Part shown: piece after piece, positions 24,238-31,226 of the stretch
Layout of the letters: each line of letters begins with the position of its first letter
Numbering within the stretch: position 1 is the first letter of the stretch
DNA from: a virus
Direction: 5' to 3' (one strand)
IMG/VR virus record: IMGVR_UViG_3300050133_000063
Coordinates: 1-46,514 of that record
Length of the DNA: 46,514 nucleotides
Notes under the pieces: model-generated
What the model was told of the DNA's origin: nothing
What the model saw: the letters and a program-made list of their open reading frames with translations, nothing else
The model's database searches: none
Program-made: the position numbers and the translations under genes

Positions 24238-25422
24238 TTAGATCTGAGTTGCTACGCCCTCAGAAGTCTTAATTGGTATCAGCGGGGAGTCATAGAAGGC
24301 CACTCCGAGGTAATCAATATGGTACACCGGAGAATCGCCTTGACCAATGATGTCCATGATATCCTGTTGTGCGTCATTTTCACTGAACACATCCGCAAAA
24401 ATCATGGCGGCTGTTAGTGGCGGCACAGTCGTGGCTTTAACCCGAGTGTAGTACTTTCCGAACAGGCACTGAGAAGTGAAAAAGCCAGTTCCGGGGGCTG
24501 GGCTTGGCGCTGGTCCAGGGGGAGGTACAAAGGTCGGAACCGTAGCGTTCATGGCGGCAGCGATTGTAATTGCTCCGCTTGTGGTAACGATACCTGCAAG
24601 CGCGCGACCGTTCAAAGTTCCGCCGCCTAGCGTGATGCTCGTGTTAGCGAGAATGTTTCCGTTCATGACCGAAGACGTGCCGTTGAAAACGGACGTATAG
24701 GAACTGCCGACAAGCCACACTACGTTTGAAGCTTGGGCGCCGTTGACCAGAAGGACGGACGCGCCGCTTTCAAGTGTCAGCGTCGAACCTGCCTTGAACA
24801 CGAACATAGCCGCTGCGTTACCTTGAGCGTCCAAGGTAATGCTTGTGGGAATATCCATGCTAGAGCCAGCCGAGTAGTTTCCCGGGGTATAAGTCGATGC
24901 GGTCGATCCGTTTCCGAGAGTAGCCAAGTTTGCCGAAGATGCACTGAGAGAAGTAAATGTCAGAGCGGAGTAAAAGTTATACGCAACCAGGGCTGCGCCT
25001 TGTGCGGCTGCAGCATCGGTGTTGTCGATAGTGAAAGGAGGTGTAACAACTCCGGGAGGAAAGCCTGTGATTGACGGAGTGGGGAATGATCCGATGTTGC
25101 CGCCGGTGATTACAGTGTTCCCGGTATTTGAGATTCCCGCGGCAGCTAGAAGTTCGTACTTACCAGCCAACCCTAGTTCCGTATCAACTGGAGACGGGAC
25201 TGGAGACGGAGGAGGCGTTGGGCCGGGAGGCGCGTTAACGGGCAGCAACTGGACAACACCCTTATAAGTGACATTGAGCAGCATGAGACCCCCTTCATCG
25301 ATGACCTGAAGTAGGTCAAGGTTCAGAGGGTTATACAGGCTGAGCAGAGATAGCGGAGACATGGGATTAATCCTCATGCGCCCCCAGTCGGTCTGAGTTC
25401 CTTTACTTTGCAATAACGGCAT
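24238..25422 (-). CDS. Virion protein with DUF3494 ice-binding-type domain insertion
   Basis: The 394-residue protein has three parts. Residues 1-65 and 315-394 read like one phage structural domain (RINPMSPLSLLSLYNP; FGKYYTRVKATTVPPL). Between them, bounded by proline linkers (PPGPTPPPSPVPSP and PPPGPAPSPAPG), is a DUF3494 beta-solenoid: ELLAAAGISNTGNTVITGGN, YTPGNYSAGSSMDI, FKAGSTLTLESGA, NVVWLVGSSYT and NGNILANTSITLGGG. Family members bind ice or act as adhesins. A virion protein carrying it may adhere to a surface polymer. The domain call is confident; ice binding is not implied. Confidence 0.75.
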   Translation of the reverse strand: MPLLQSKGTQTDWGRMRINPMSPLSLLSLYNPLNLDLLQVIDEGGLMLLNVTYKGVVQLLPVNAPPGPTPPPSPVPSPVDTELGLAGKYELLAAAGISNTGNTVITGGNIGSFPTPSITGFPPGVVTPPFTIDNTDAAAAQGAALVAYNFYSALTFTSLSASSANLATLGNGSTASTYTPGNYSAGSSMDIPTSITLDAQGNAAAMFVFKAGSTLTLESGASVLLVNGAQASNVVWLVGSSYTSVFNGTSSVMNGNILANTSITLGGGTLNGRALAGIVTTSGAITIAAAMNATVPTFVPPPGPAPSPAPGTGFFTSQCLFGKYYTRVKATTVPPLTAAMIFADVFSENDAQQDIMDIIGQGDSPVYHIDYLGVAFYDSPLIPIKTSEGVATQI

Positions 25423-25474
25423 CTTATAACTCCTGTTTTCTAATCTTTCGTATTTCGATACCGCTTCGCTTCAA

Positions 25475-25843
25475 TTACTCGCCGCCCTTAGTATTGGCGT
25501 TTCCGGCTTCGCTACGATCGTTGTAACCGCGAGCCTTGGAAATTACACTTGGATTCTCTTTCGCCTCGCGGACAGCTTGAACCGCGGGGTACTTGCGGCA
25601 CGGATACACGACTTCAGACTGTTCGGGCATGTTAGTCAGAGGACGCGCACCTTCATTTGGATCTGACGCATCTTCGAAACTAGGCTTCCTGGACATGGTC
25701 GCGGCTGGAATCTTATCAGCCTTGAGTCCTGTGACCTTGGGCATTGCGCGGTCAGGGTATTCGACACCGGAGTTCGCGCTGAAGTCCGTTTGTTCCCTGG
25801 TCCCGGCGTTCGGTTTTGAATCCATTGCTCCATTGCTTCCCAT
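25475..25843 (-). CDS. Hypothetical protein
   Basis: The 122-residue hydrophilic protein starts MGSNGAMDSKPNAGTREQ at the ATG preceded by AGGAGAG; a longer frame is in shadow of the upstream gene. It is polar, proline-containing and without motifs or membrane segments. It lies between the DUF3494 protein and a small membrane protein. Confidence 0.55.
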   Translation of the reverse strand: MGSNGAMDSKPNAGTREQTDFSANSGVEYPDRAMPKVTGLKADKIPAATMSRKPSFEDASDPNEGARPLTNMPEQSEVVYPCRKYPAVQAVREAKENPSVISKARGYNDRSEAGNANTKGGE

Positions 25844-25845
25844 AT

Positions 25846-25875
25846 AACTCTCCTGTGGGCCAATGGCCCTACAAA
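25846..25875 (-). terminator. Small stem-loop between genes
   Basis: GGGCC-ATT-GGCCC on the minus strand forms a compact hairpin just after the small membrane-protein gene and before the ribosome-binding site of the next gene. It has no U tract. Confidence 0.35.
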
Positions 25876-26076
25876 CTAAAGCTTTTTGATTTCGGCTACG
25901 ACAGCGGTCTCGACCTTGACGGCGTCGGCCTTGATCGTGGACACCACTGCCGCGGGCACAGCCGCGACTGCAGCTTTGGACTTCGAAGTGAGCCATGACT
26001 TCACTTGCCGGAGTACTCCGGGAGTGAAAGCGCCGATGATATATCCTGCTCCTGCAAAGATGATGTCTTTAAACAT
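25876..26076 (-). CDS. Small membrane protein with alanine/valine-rich tail
   Basis: A 66-residue protein: N-terminal hydrophobic helix (MFKDIIFAGAGYIIGAF), a short amphipathic linker and a lysine-dotted Ala/Val helix (AAVAAVPAAVVSTIKADAVKVETAVV). Its ribosome-binding site and first 25 codons lie inside the 3' end of the endonuclease VII gene in another frame, suggesting that the homing gene was inserted against this start. Function unknown. Confidence 0.55.
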   Translation of the reverse strand: MFKDIIFAGAGYIIGAFTPGVLRQVKSWLTSKSKAAVAAVPAAVVSTIKADAVKVETAVVAEIKKL

Positions 26077-26468
26077 GTTTTGTTCTCCTCTAGATATCGA
26101 AATGCATTCAAGAGTGTTAATGGTTTACTCTCGAAGAAAGATAACCCGCTATTGTGGCTACGACACAGAACTCCACGGACGCAAACCCCGCAACTCTTGT
26201 TACCGGGGCAACACGCGTGATTATGATCTAAGCTTGAAAACAAAGTGACGTTTTCACCACAATCTGGAAATGCACACTTAAAATTCTGCTTCTCTAGAAT
26301 AGCAAGATGCTGTTCTCGAGTGAGATTAAATATGCGCTTAACCCGATACTTCCTTTCGCAATCTTTCCCGATTTCGGATTCCTTAAATTTCTTCCTGTAC
26401 GCCCTGAATTCAGGCTTATGTGATTGATAATACTCTGCATGATATTCCGGACTACTTTTACCGCCCAT
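26001..26468 (-). CDS. Endonuclease VII-type homing enzyme
   Basis: The 155-residue protein has a basic N-terminus and the endonuclease VII fold: FNLTREQHLAILEKQNFKC, SLDHNHACCPGNKSCGVC and RGVLCRSHNSGLSFFE. Zinc cysteines and the HNH-like DHNH are intact. It is the same family as the genes at 12,614 and 39,978 but divergent. Its 3' end overlaps the next gene by 76 bp, which suggests that the last residues (QEQDISSALSLPEYSGK) are read from the invaded gene. Confidence 0.8.
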   Translation of the reverse strand: MGGKSSPEYHAEYYQSHKPEFRAYRKKFKESEIGKDCERKYRVKRIFNLTREQHLAILEKQNFKCAFPDCGENVTLFSSLDHNHACCPGNKSCGVCVRGVLCRSHNSGLSFFESKPLTLLNAFRYLEENKTCLKTSSLQEQDISSALSLPEYSGK

Positions 26469-26493
26469 GTTATTCTCCTAGTAAGACGACTAG

Positions 26494-26545
26494 GGGTGAG
26501 TACTAGGCTCACCCACAAGTCTAACTCTCGGGAGCTACCCGAAAG
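26494..26545 (-). promoter_or_regulatory. Two stem-loops before the endonuclease VII gene
   Basis: CTTTCGGG/CCCGAGAG (loop TAGCT, 26,545-26,525) is followed by GGGTGAG/CTCACCC (loop CCTAGTA, 26,514-26,494), flanked by AGAC/GTCT. The first is shared with the hairpin at 24,202-24,218; the second has the same G-CC...A-C loop design as the other homing-gene hairpins. Confidence 0.55.
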
Positions 26546-26548
26546 ATA

Positions 26549-26818
26549 TTATCGAACTGAATGTACAACGAATGCGCCTATCAAAATACCAAGTGACCAA
26601 AATATGAAGTCTTTAAAACTACCCGAAACTCCACCAGAGTCCGCGATAGGTTCGAGCCCGTGGCAATCCCAGTACTCTTTACCGGCTGCCGCCGCGAACG
26701 CGATCGGCACAACAATCTCGATAGGCATGTGAAACACGAGACAAAGAAAAGTAACGATCAGGTAGCCCCATGCAACGTGGTCGAGTTGTGCGAGTTCGTC
26801 CAGGGTTAGGTCAATCAT
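26549..26818 (-). CDS. Multi-pass membrane protein, unknown function
   Basis: An 89-residue protein from MIDLTLDELAQLDHVAWG. Predicted membrane segments are YLIVTFLCLVFHMPIEIVV, IAFAAAAGKEYW and FIFWSLGILIGAFVV. The ATG overlaps the previous stop (ATGA), so translation is coupled. Topology would fit a holin or pinholin-like protein, but no family is recognised. Confidence 0.55.
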   Translation of the reverse strand: MIDLTLDELAQLDHVAWGYLIVTFLCLVFHMPIEIVVPIAFAAAAGKEYWDCHGLEPIADSGGVSGSFKDFIFWSLGILIGAFVVHSVR

Positions 26819-27072
26819 TGTACGTTGTTCATAGACTGAATTCCAGACGCCCCAGTGAGCCCTCCGGACGTTAGGTGAGGTGTCTTTCCACAAGTGATGA
26901 TAGGGTAAGTTGGCCGGTATGGATTCGGGTCGTAATAAGGCGCCACTGGCGGCAAGGTCGGGAGCGTCACCGGTACGGTAGGCATAATGACTACCACCGG
27001 GCGCTGCGTGAGTTGCGCTTCCAGTTGCGTGATGCGCTCTTCAAGCTGCTTAATCTTCCGTGCTAGATTCAT
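26815..27072 (-). CDS. Coiled-coil, proline-rich small protein
   Basis: An 85-residue protein with an N-terminal coiled coil (KIKQLEERITQLEAQLTQ) followed by a PTVPVTLPTLPPVAP proline-rich segment and a polar C-terminus. Architecture recalls small structural or chaperone proteins. No motif is recognised. Translationally coupled to the downstream membrane protein. Confidence 0.5.
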   Translation of the reverse strand: MNLARKIKQLEERITQLEAQLTQRPVVVIMPTVPVTLPTLPPVAPYYDPNPYRPTYPIITCGKTPHLTSGGLTGASGIQSMNNVQ

Positions 27073-27141
27073 TTGTTCCTCAATATGGAGCGGGAAACCG
27101 TCGCTTCGTGCTCGCCAAGCAACTTGCTCCCGCCTTAAGTT

Positions 27142-27216
27142 TGGAGCCCAACCGGAGAATCGAACTCGCGGTCTGCTGGTTACGGGCCAGCGATCCTACC
27201 ACTGAACGAGTCGGGC
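27142..27216 (-). tRNA. Atypical tRNA, anticodon CGT (Thr) by position
   Basis: GCCCGAC and GTTGGGC form a 7-bp acceptor with discriminator T and encoded CCA. The D arm is GTTC/GGAT with loop AGTGGTA. The anticodon stem GCTGG/CCAGC encloses CCCGTAA, giving CGT at the anticodon. Position 33 is C where U is nearly universal, and the T stem only pairs well with a bulged C. It is a real cloverleaf but degenerate. It may be decayed, or specialised. Confidence 0.6.
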
Positions 27217-27220
27217 GGTA

Positions 27221-27580
27221 TTAACCGATCCGTGTAGTCTCGAACTTCTCGCCTTCGCCGGGCTCTTTCAGGTCTCCACCCGGAGGGGTGTCCTTGTTGA
27301 GCTTGGACTTGTTCTGACCCTCTTCTATGTCGCATGCCTTTTGGCAGGCGCCGGGTATGTTCTCGGCTTGCCTGACTTCGGTCTTCGTGCTGAACCTATA
27401 AGCAAATGGGCCGGGCTCGCTAGACTTCCCGGCGACCGATCGCGTACCCTCTTGGGGCGTTCCGTCCGGCACGTCTTCCTGTTGCACGCAGCCAGGGGCA
27501 GTGCTATCCATCGCGCCTTTAAAGTCAAAGTGTTTTACGTCCTTGATGTAGGACGAGTCCTTCTCTTGCTTTTTCATCAC
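27221..27580 (-). CDS. Hypothetical polar protein
   Basis: A 119-residue charged, Pro/Gly-containing protein (MMKKQEKDSSYIKDVKHFDF start), with cysteines near residues 31, 79 and 83. It ends 4 bp upstream of the tRNA at 27,216. No family or membrane segment is recognised. Low sequence complexity in the C-terminal part suggests a disordered tail. Confidence 0.5.
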   Translation of the reverse strand: MMKKQEKDSSYIKDVKHFDFKGAMDSTAPGCVQQEDVPDGTPQEGTRSVAGKSSEPGPFAYRFSTKTEVRQAENIPGACQKACDIEEGQNKSKLNKDTPPGGDLKEPGEGEKFETTRIG

Positions 27581-27589
27581 TACTCCTAA

Positions 27590-27802
27590 TTACTTAGCCA
27601 ACGGACAAGTGTTCGGTACCCGCGGTACGTCCGGGCGAGCCGGTTGGTCGACCAGCTTGCCGCGCTCATCTAAGCTGCGGCCTGCCGCGTCGTGAATCTG
27701 GCCGCAATATCCACACACAGACTTCTTAGTCTCGGTCCACCATGCGCTGCGCGGAACCGCGCCCTTCATCGTGTTCTCTGCGTTCGGTCTGTGGCGGATC
27801 AT
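27590..27802 (-). CDS. Small zinc-ribbon-like protein
   Basis: A 70-residue protein with one clear CxxC pair (SVCGYCGQIHDAAG) and a C-terminal cysteine (NTCPLAK). Start chosen at 27802 with GAGG 5 nt upstream. It resembles half of a zinc ribbon. No function assigned. Confidence 0.5.
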   Translation of the reverse strand: MIRHRPNAENTMKGAVPRSAWWTETKKSVCGYCGQIHDAAGRSLDERGKLVDQPARPDVPRVPNTCPLAK

Positions 27803-27958
27803 GTTGCCTCAATATCGAAGGTTCACCTTTTGCATGGCTACCTCGGCGTCAGAATCAGGACTGGACGTGGTGTGTACGGGCGAGGCCCGCCAAGCTGCAC
27901 GCTTGCTAAAGGCGATCTCTTGCGTCTCCCGAAGTCTTAACGCGTTGGACTCCGAATC
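27803..27958. other. Gap with no confident gene
   Basis: The 156 bp are open in the same frame as the preceding gene after its TAA stop, encoding a 49-codon stretch without a start codon. That could arise by chance at this length. The segment also contains the ribosome-binding site of the next gene. I see no other signal. Confidence 0.3.
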
Positions 27959-28357
27959 TTATATCTTAGGGACCATTTTGTCGAGCGGGTGTCCAATGTG
28001 CTTGAACGCGGCTACGACTTTATTCGTGATCAGCTCTAGGTCACTCTGGAACTTTTCCTCAATCTCATTCAGGCGAGCTTCAATTTCGTACTCATACACG
28101 GCGATCAGCTTCGCGTACGACTTCTTGATGATGTCCAGCTCCTTCTTAAGTTCACGCGCGACGATACGCTCGACGTCTACTTCAGACGCGAAATTCTGAT
28201 TCGATGTTAGCGCGATAGGTTCGAAGGTATGACTCTTAGTATACCGCATCTGCTCAGGGAACGCGCTTGGTTCCGGGGCTGCGATCGCTTCGGGATCGTT
28301 AATACCTTTGACCCAATCGGATGTTTGTGCAACTGCATTCTCATTAGGCTTACTCAT
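27959..28357 (-). CDS. Coiled-coil protein, unknown
   Basis: A 132-residue protein starting MSKPNENAVAQTSDWVKG at the ATG after AAAGGAAAG. Residues about 55-115 are a strongly charged helix (VDVERIVARELKKELDI; VYEYEIEARLNEIEEKF), a likely coiled coil. No motif identified. Neighbouring small genes suggest an accessory region. Confidence 0.5.
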   Translation of the reverse strand: MSKPNENAVAQTSDWVKGINDPEAIAAPEPSAFPEQMRYTKSHTFEPIALTSNQNFASEVDVERIVARELKKELDIIKKSYAKLIAVYEYEIEARLNEIEEKFQSDLELITNKVVAAFKHIGHPLDKMVPKI

Positions 28358-28374
28358 GGACTTTCCTTTCGGTA

Positions 28375-28428
28375 TTAGTCGTCCCACCCATCGAAGAGCG
28401 GGTGATGCGGTTTCACTATATAGGTCAT
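28375..28428 (-). CDS. Seventeen-residue peptide
   Basis: A short frame MTYIVKPHHPLFDGWDD preceded by a perfect GGGAGG ribosome-binding site. Its stop lies 17 bp before the next gene's start. Conservation cannot be tested here; the strong ribosome-binding site is the only support. Confidence 0.35.
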   Translation of the reverse strand: MTYIVKPHHPLFDGWDD

Positions 28429-28469
28429 GAGGCCTCCCTCTTTGCGCCGGGTAACGACGCCTGAACCGC

Positions 28470-28679
28470 TTACGCGGTGACCATATCTTTCTGAACCAGT
28501 GCTGCGACCTCTACGTCTGTCTCTTGATAGTCGACTGCTTCGCCGGACGTAAACACGACGGTGCAACCCGCGTCCTGTGCGATCACGCGCGAGATACTAG
28601 ATGGAGCGACGTAGTTACGCCTCACGGTAACTAACGGTCTACCGTGAATAATAGGAATAATTTCGTGGAGCAGGATCAT
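28470..28679 (-). CDS. Small beta-type protein
   Basis: The 69-residue protein MILLHEIIPIIHGRPLVTV... has a GCTVVFTSGEAVDYQETDVEV middle whose pattern resembles FlbD/YuxH-type small domains. Its start ATG overlaps the stop of an 11-residue upstream frame (TAATG). No function proposed; resemblance is weak. Confidence 0.45.
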   Translation of the reverse strand: MILLHEIIPIIHGRPLVTVRRNYVAPSSISRVIAQDAGCTVVFTSGEAVDYQETDVEVAALVQKDMVTA

Positions 28680-28714
28680 TAGATTCCCACTCTAGCGTTC
28701 GTGTGATGTTTCAT
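28679..28714 (-). CDS. Possible 11-residue leader peptide
   Basis: MKHHTNARVGI is encoded after a perfect GGAGGGAAGCA ribosome-binding site, and its stop overlaps the next gene's start. The arrangement is typical of translational coupling or a leader peptide. Short length makes it uncertain. Confidence 0.3.
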   Translation of the reverse strand: MKHHTNARVGI

Positions 28715-28732
28715 TGCTTCCCTCCTGGGAAG

Positions 28733-28806
28733 TGGGGCGATCGGTCGGTTACGATCCGACGCCGACGAGGACACAACTCGCCATGCTACCATTACAACAC
28801 AACCGC
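28733..28806 (-). tRNA. tRNA-His (GTG)
   Basis: Acceptor GCGGTTG/CGATCGC (two G-U pairs), discriminator C73 as in His tRNAs, encoded CCA. Anticodon arm GCGAG/CTCGT encloses TTGTGTC, giving GTG with U33 present. T arm GTCGG/CCGAC is perfect although its loop (ATCGTAA) departs from the usual TTCGAAT. Typical G-1 is not encoded (T precedes). Confidence 0.8.
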
Positions 28807-29071
28807 AATCGAATCTCAAGGTACGGCGGCACAGGGGAACGTGCACTTAAGAGCTGGTTATCTTCGCCTGAGAAAAAGCTATAAATTTTGCCGAACTTCG
28901 CCTCGCGGTCAGGTGTCGGCTGCCTCTCGCATTCCCGACGCGTTGATCTAGACGGGATGACTGTTTGACATGGATTTATAGCCGAAGCTTACCCTGTACT
29001 CGGTTGTCAACCGTACGAGATTAAGAAAGTGTGAGGGCTCTTGGCCTAGACCGTCGCGGCACAAGGCCGCG
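28807..29071. other. Non-coding region between tRNA-His and small genes
   Basis: No credible gene is seen on either strand. At 29,035-29,096 GAGGGC/GCCCTC flank an inner GCGGC/GCCGC hairpin, forming a cloverleaf-like fold of about 62 nt. A TTGACA at 28,966 lacks a matching -10. Confidence 0.3.
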
Positions 29072-29242
29072 CTATTGCTCGGTGCCCGCCCTCTGGGGCA
29101 CATCCGAACCGGTTAGGACAATATCAATAGTTGCCCGATGACCGCGGGACCACGGATTCAGTTGCTGCATTACTGCGGCTACTAGAAATTTGCACGAACA
29201 CGAGCAGGGCTCGTTTGCGCCGTCGTGCGCGGTGTTCATCAT
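29072..29242 (-). CDS. Small cysteine-containing protein
   Basis: MMNTAHDGANEPCSCSCKFL... is 56 residues, with a CSCSC cluster. The ATG overlaps the preceding stop (ATGA). The end falls inside the cloverleaf-like fold of the next region. No family known. Confidence 0.4.
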   Translation of the reverse strand: MMNTAHDGANEPCSCSCKFLVAAVMQQLNPWSRGHRATIDIVLTGSDVPQRAGTEQ

Positions 29243-29418
29243 GAATTGTTGGGCCGGGTTACAGGGTAGCAAATTACTTCAAGTCTATCGGCCACGTCGC
29301 TTAGCTGTTTAAAAGCGGCTAACTCTGGAACAGGCTTTAATGCGGCGTAGATCAATGCTAGGACGGACAACATATCGGCGCGACTCAGCGTGACCGTTAA
29401 CTCTGGTTCTACGCTCAT
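29239..29418 (-). CDS. Small helical protein
   Basis: The 59-residue frame starts MSVEPELTVTLSRADML and is helix-rich with one cysteine. It begins 4 bp after the coiled-coil membrane protein gene and overlaps the next start by 4 bp (ATGA), so it sits in a tightly packed operon. No function recognised. Confidence 0.55.
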   Translation of the reverse strand: MSVEPELTVTLSRADMLSVLALIYAALKPVPELAAFKQLSDVADRLEVICYPVTRPNNS

Positions 29419-29422
29419 GGCG

Positions 29423-29851
29423 TTACCTACTACGGAGCGCCATGAATACGACTCCCGCTATGCTCAACGTGGCCATGATAAAACCGAAGACATAGCCGTA
29501 CATGTCCTTCATGCCGCCGGTGTTGCCACTCGACTGGGCTTGGGACTCTTTCAGCCGGACGACGTCGTTTTGCAGAGAACCGATAATCTGGTTGTACCCC
29601 TTTTGGTTCTCTTCCGCTTTGTTGATGGCCTTTTCAGAAGCCGCGAATGCCGCGTTCACAGTCTTTTCCTGGTTCGCCAAGGCGACAGTAATAGCAGTTT
29701 GCGACGCGATCAACGCCGCGTCAACCGCCGCTTTCTGAGAGGCAGCCTGTTCATCCAACTTTTTCGATACGTTAAAGATTCGTTCCGCCAAAACCTCTGT
29801 GGATATCTCGCTACCATTACCTGTGTTAGAATTCATATTATCAACCGTCAC
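29423..29851 (-). CDS. Coiled-coil protein with C-terminal membrane anchor
   Basis: A 142-residue protein (GTG start after AAGGAAG). A long alanine/glutamine-rich coiled coil (KKLDEQAASQKAAVDAALIA) runs to about 110, followed by a membrane helix (YVFGFIMATLSIAGVVFMAL) and a basic end. Tail-anchored coiled coils like this can be spanins, tape-measure or lysis-associated proteins. I assign no role. Confidence 0.55.
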   Translation of the reverse strand: MTVDNMNSNTGNGSEISTEVLAERIFNVSKKLDEQAASQKAAVDAALIASQTAITVALANQEKTVNAAFAASEKAINKAEENQKGYNQIIGSLQNDVVRLKESQAQSSGNTGGMKDMYGYVFGFIMATLSIAGVVFMALRSR

Positions 29852-29875
29852 GGAATGTCTTCCTTATAGTTGAGA

Positions 29876-29949
29876 TGGTGGACCGTGGGAGACTCGAACT
29901 CCCGACTCAAGCGTGCAAGGCTAGCGTTATGCCACTTAACTAACAGCCC
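29876..29949 (-). tRNA. tRNA-Ala (TGC)
   Basis: Acceptor GGGCTGT/ACGGTCC with A73 and encoded CCA. D arm GTTA/TAAC; anticodon stem CTAGC/GCTTG (one mismatch) with loop CTTGCAC, anticodon TGC and U33. T arm GGGAG/CTCCC with canonical TTCGAGT loop. The 3' end of the upstream gene overlaps it by 10 bp. Confidence 0.88.
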
Positions 29950-30332
29950 GATTTAGACCAGAGGTACCAAAGCATAGACCGCCCCAATTTCTCCTTCTGG
30001 GCATTAAGTCTGAATATCAAAGAATCGTACGCCTGGACGTTTTCCTCTGCGCGCTTCCGCGGCATCATGGTTGTCTGGACGTACTTTATTTTAGCGATTT
30101 CTAAATAGCTTGTGTTCAGAGCGTCCTTCGGGTTGAGCAGGCTCCAAATTGTCCCGATAGATATCTTGTCCACCATAGCCATCAGGTCGTAAGGATGAAT
30201 ATATTCTGTGTCGCCCTGTCGACCCTCGACTAATTGTATGATTACGGCCTGTGCTTGTTTTAACTCGGCACGGTAATAATCCAACGCGCGCTGTTGTTCG
30301 TCGACTTCGGCAGCAATCCGTGAATTGTACAT
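29940..30332 (-). CDS. Hypothetical helical protein
   Basis: The 130-residue protein has a long N-terminal helix (AEVDEQQRALDYYRAELKQAQ), a MAMVDKISIGTIW middle segment and a polar C-terminal half. Its stop codon lies within the tRNA-Ala 5' end. Ribosome-binding site GGAAC before the ATG. Unassigned. Confidence 0.55.
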   Translation of the reverse strand: MYNSRIAAEVDEQQRALDYYRAELKQAQAVIIQLVEGRQGDTEYIHPYDLMAMVDKISIGTIWSLLNPKDALNTSYLEIAKIKYVQTTMMPRKRAEENVQAYDSLIFRLNAQKEKLGRSMLWYLWSKSGC

Positions 30333-30343
30333 TGTGTTCCTTT

Positions 30344-30427
30344 CTACGGTTTCTTAGTTTGCTTCGACGCGCCGTCATTGCCAGCTTGCGTCGTCAGTAC
30401 GGTTCCGACACTTCCCGCACAACTCAT
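30344..30427 (-). CDS. Small 27-residue protein
   Basis: MSCAGSVGTVLTTQAGNDG... is preceded by GGAG 5 nt upstream and ends just before the next gene's start. Too short to classify. Confidence 0.35.
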   Translation of the reverse strand: MSCAGSVGTVLTTQAGNDGASKQTKKP

Positions 30428-30510
30428 AATCACTCCAGAAAATTAATCCCGCGAACAAGGCCCACGGGCGGGCACGCTTCGTTCACTACGAGACAGGGAT
30501 TTCAACCTGC

Positions 30511-30717
30511 CTACGATTTGCTACATGCGTGACGAATACACGCGCTGCGGCTGTGATATTGAACTCCACAACAAGTACACCGGCGCCGGGCTAGAGTTTC
30601 TTTCCTGCGCATGGTGTTATAATCGAACAGTGCGGCGTACTTACCCCACTTCGAATGGGACAGCTTGCGAACACCTTTTCCGATCTTCCGACCTTTACGA
30701 CCTTTCTTTGGTTCCAT
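30511..30717 (-). CDS. Small basic zinc-finger-like protein
   Basis: The 68-residue protein is strongly basic (MEPKKGRKGRKIGKGVRK). Its C-terminal half CTCCGVQYHSRSACIRHAC has a C-x2-C ... H-x-C spacing typical of small zinc fingers. Nucleic-acid binding is likely. AGGAGAG precedes the ATG. It is the first protein-coding gene downstream of the structured leader. Confidence 0.6.
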   Translation of the reverse strand: MEPKKGRKGRKIGKGVRKLSHSKWGKYAALFDYNTMRRKETLARRRCTCCGVQYHSRSACIRHACSKS

Positions 30718-30857
30718 GAGTCACCTCTCCTAAAGAGTGATTGTCATGTGAACCTCCTTGTGTGAAAAGAAATTTGCCCGTCGCCTCACGGCCATACGGG
30801 GCAGATGGTGGCTTTCCTCGACGCCAGGCGTCTCAGACAATAAAGCCACAAACGGGT

Positions 30858-30949
30858 TCGTGTCACCCGGAATTTCACCGGGTAATAAAAATTAGCGCTT
30901 GGCCGGACGAGGGCTCCCAAACCGGGTGTCTGCCAATTAGACCGACACG
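30858..30949 (-). ncRNA. tRNA-like cloverleaf, probably degenerate
   Basis: Perfect 7-bp acceptor CGTGTCG/TGACACG, perfect D arm GTCT/AGAC with loop AATTGGC, and perfect T-arm-like stem CCCGG/CCGGG beside the acceptor. Positions 8-9 are missing, the anticodon arm (CCCGG then TTTGGGA) has no matching 3' strand, and about 32 extra bases follow. It begins like Gln or Pro tRNA. No CCA is encoded. Confidence 0.35.
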
Positions 30950-31087
30950 TCGGTGCTCCTTCTCGTACGCGGTTACTTCTTCGTGTGAGGTAGGCGTGCG
31001 TTGAAACGCCTCGTTATCGTGACAATATTCCGGCCCGGCATAAACCCGAAGGTCTACGCCAGTCGACCGGGCTCGTGTGAGGCTGCT

Positions 31088-31226
31088 GTGTCACTCCTCA
31101 AATAGGCGCGGGTGCCGTTACGAAGAACGGCTATCGGGTCTCGCCAGCCCGTTATAACTCGTGTGTCACTCCTCAAAATAGGTGAGAGTACCGATACGAG
31201 ATCGGTTAACGGTTCCCTCCAGACCG
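31088..31226 (-). repeat. Two tandem copies of a hairpin pair with compensatory changes
   Basis: Copy A (31,151-31,088) and copy B (31,226-31,163), read on the minus strand, each have hairpin I with loop starting CTGG and stem CGGN/NCCG (G-C in one, T-A in the other), then hairpin II (CCGTT/AACGG and CCGAT/ATCGG; loops CTTCGT and CTCGT), then CCTATTTGAGGAGTGACAC. The stems change while pairing is kept. A weaker third hairpin I lies at 31,051-31,068. Confidence 0.6.

Noticed and set aside
27803-27958. Stop-codon readthrough extension of the 27,959-28,357 gene
   Set aside because: The open frame after TAA is 49 codons, which is expected by chance about once in ten tries at this length, and there is no readthrough context or conserved motif.
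28966-28995. TTGACA promoter
   Set aside because: The 17-bp position downstream holds TTACCC, not a -10 box, and the reverse-strand TTGACA has none either.
29035-29096. Additional tRNA overlapping the 29,072 gene
   Set aside because: The fold GAGGGC/GCCCTC with a GCGGC/GCCGC hairpin is too short (about 62 nt), lacks D and T arms, and the loop CCTTGTG has C33.
30440-30530. A tRNA with T-arm-like CAGG..CCTG
   Set aside because: Acceptor strands do not pair and no CCA or anticodon arm of correct geometry is found on either strand. GCGTG/CACGC nearby has a 7-nt loop without U33.
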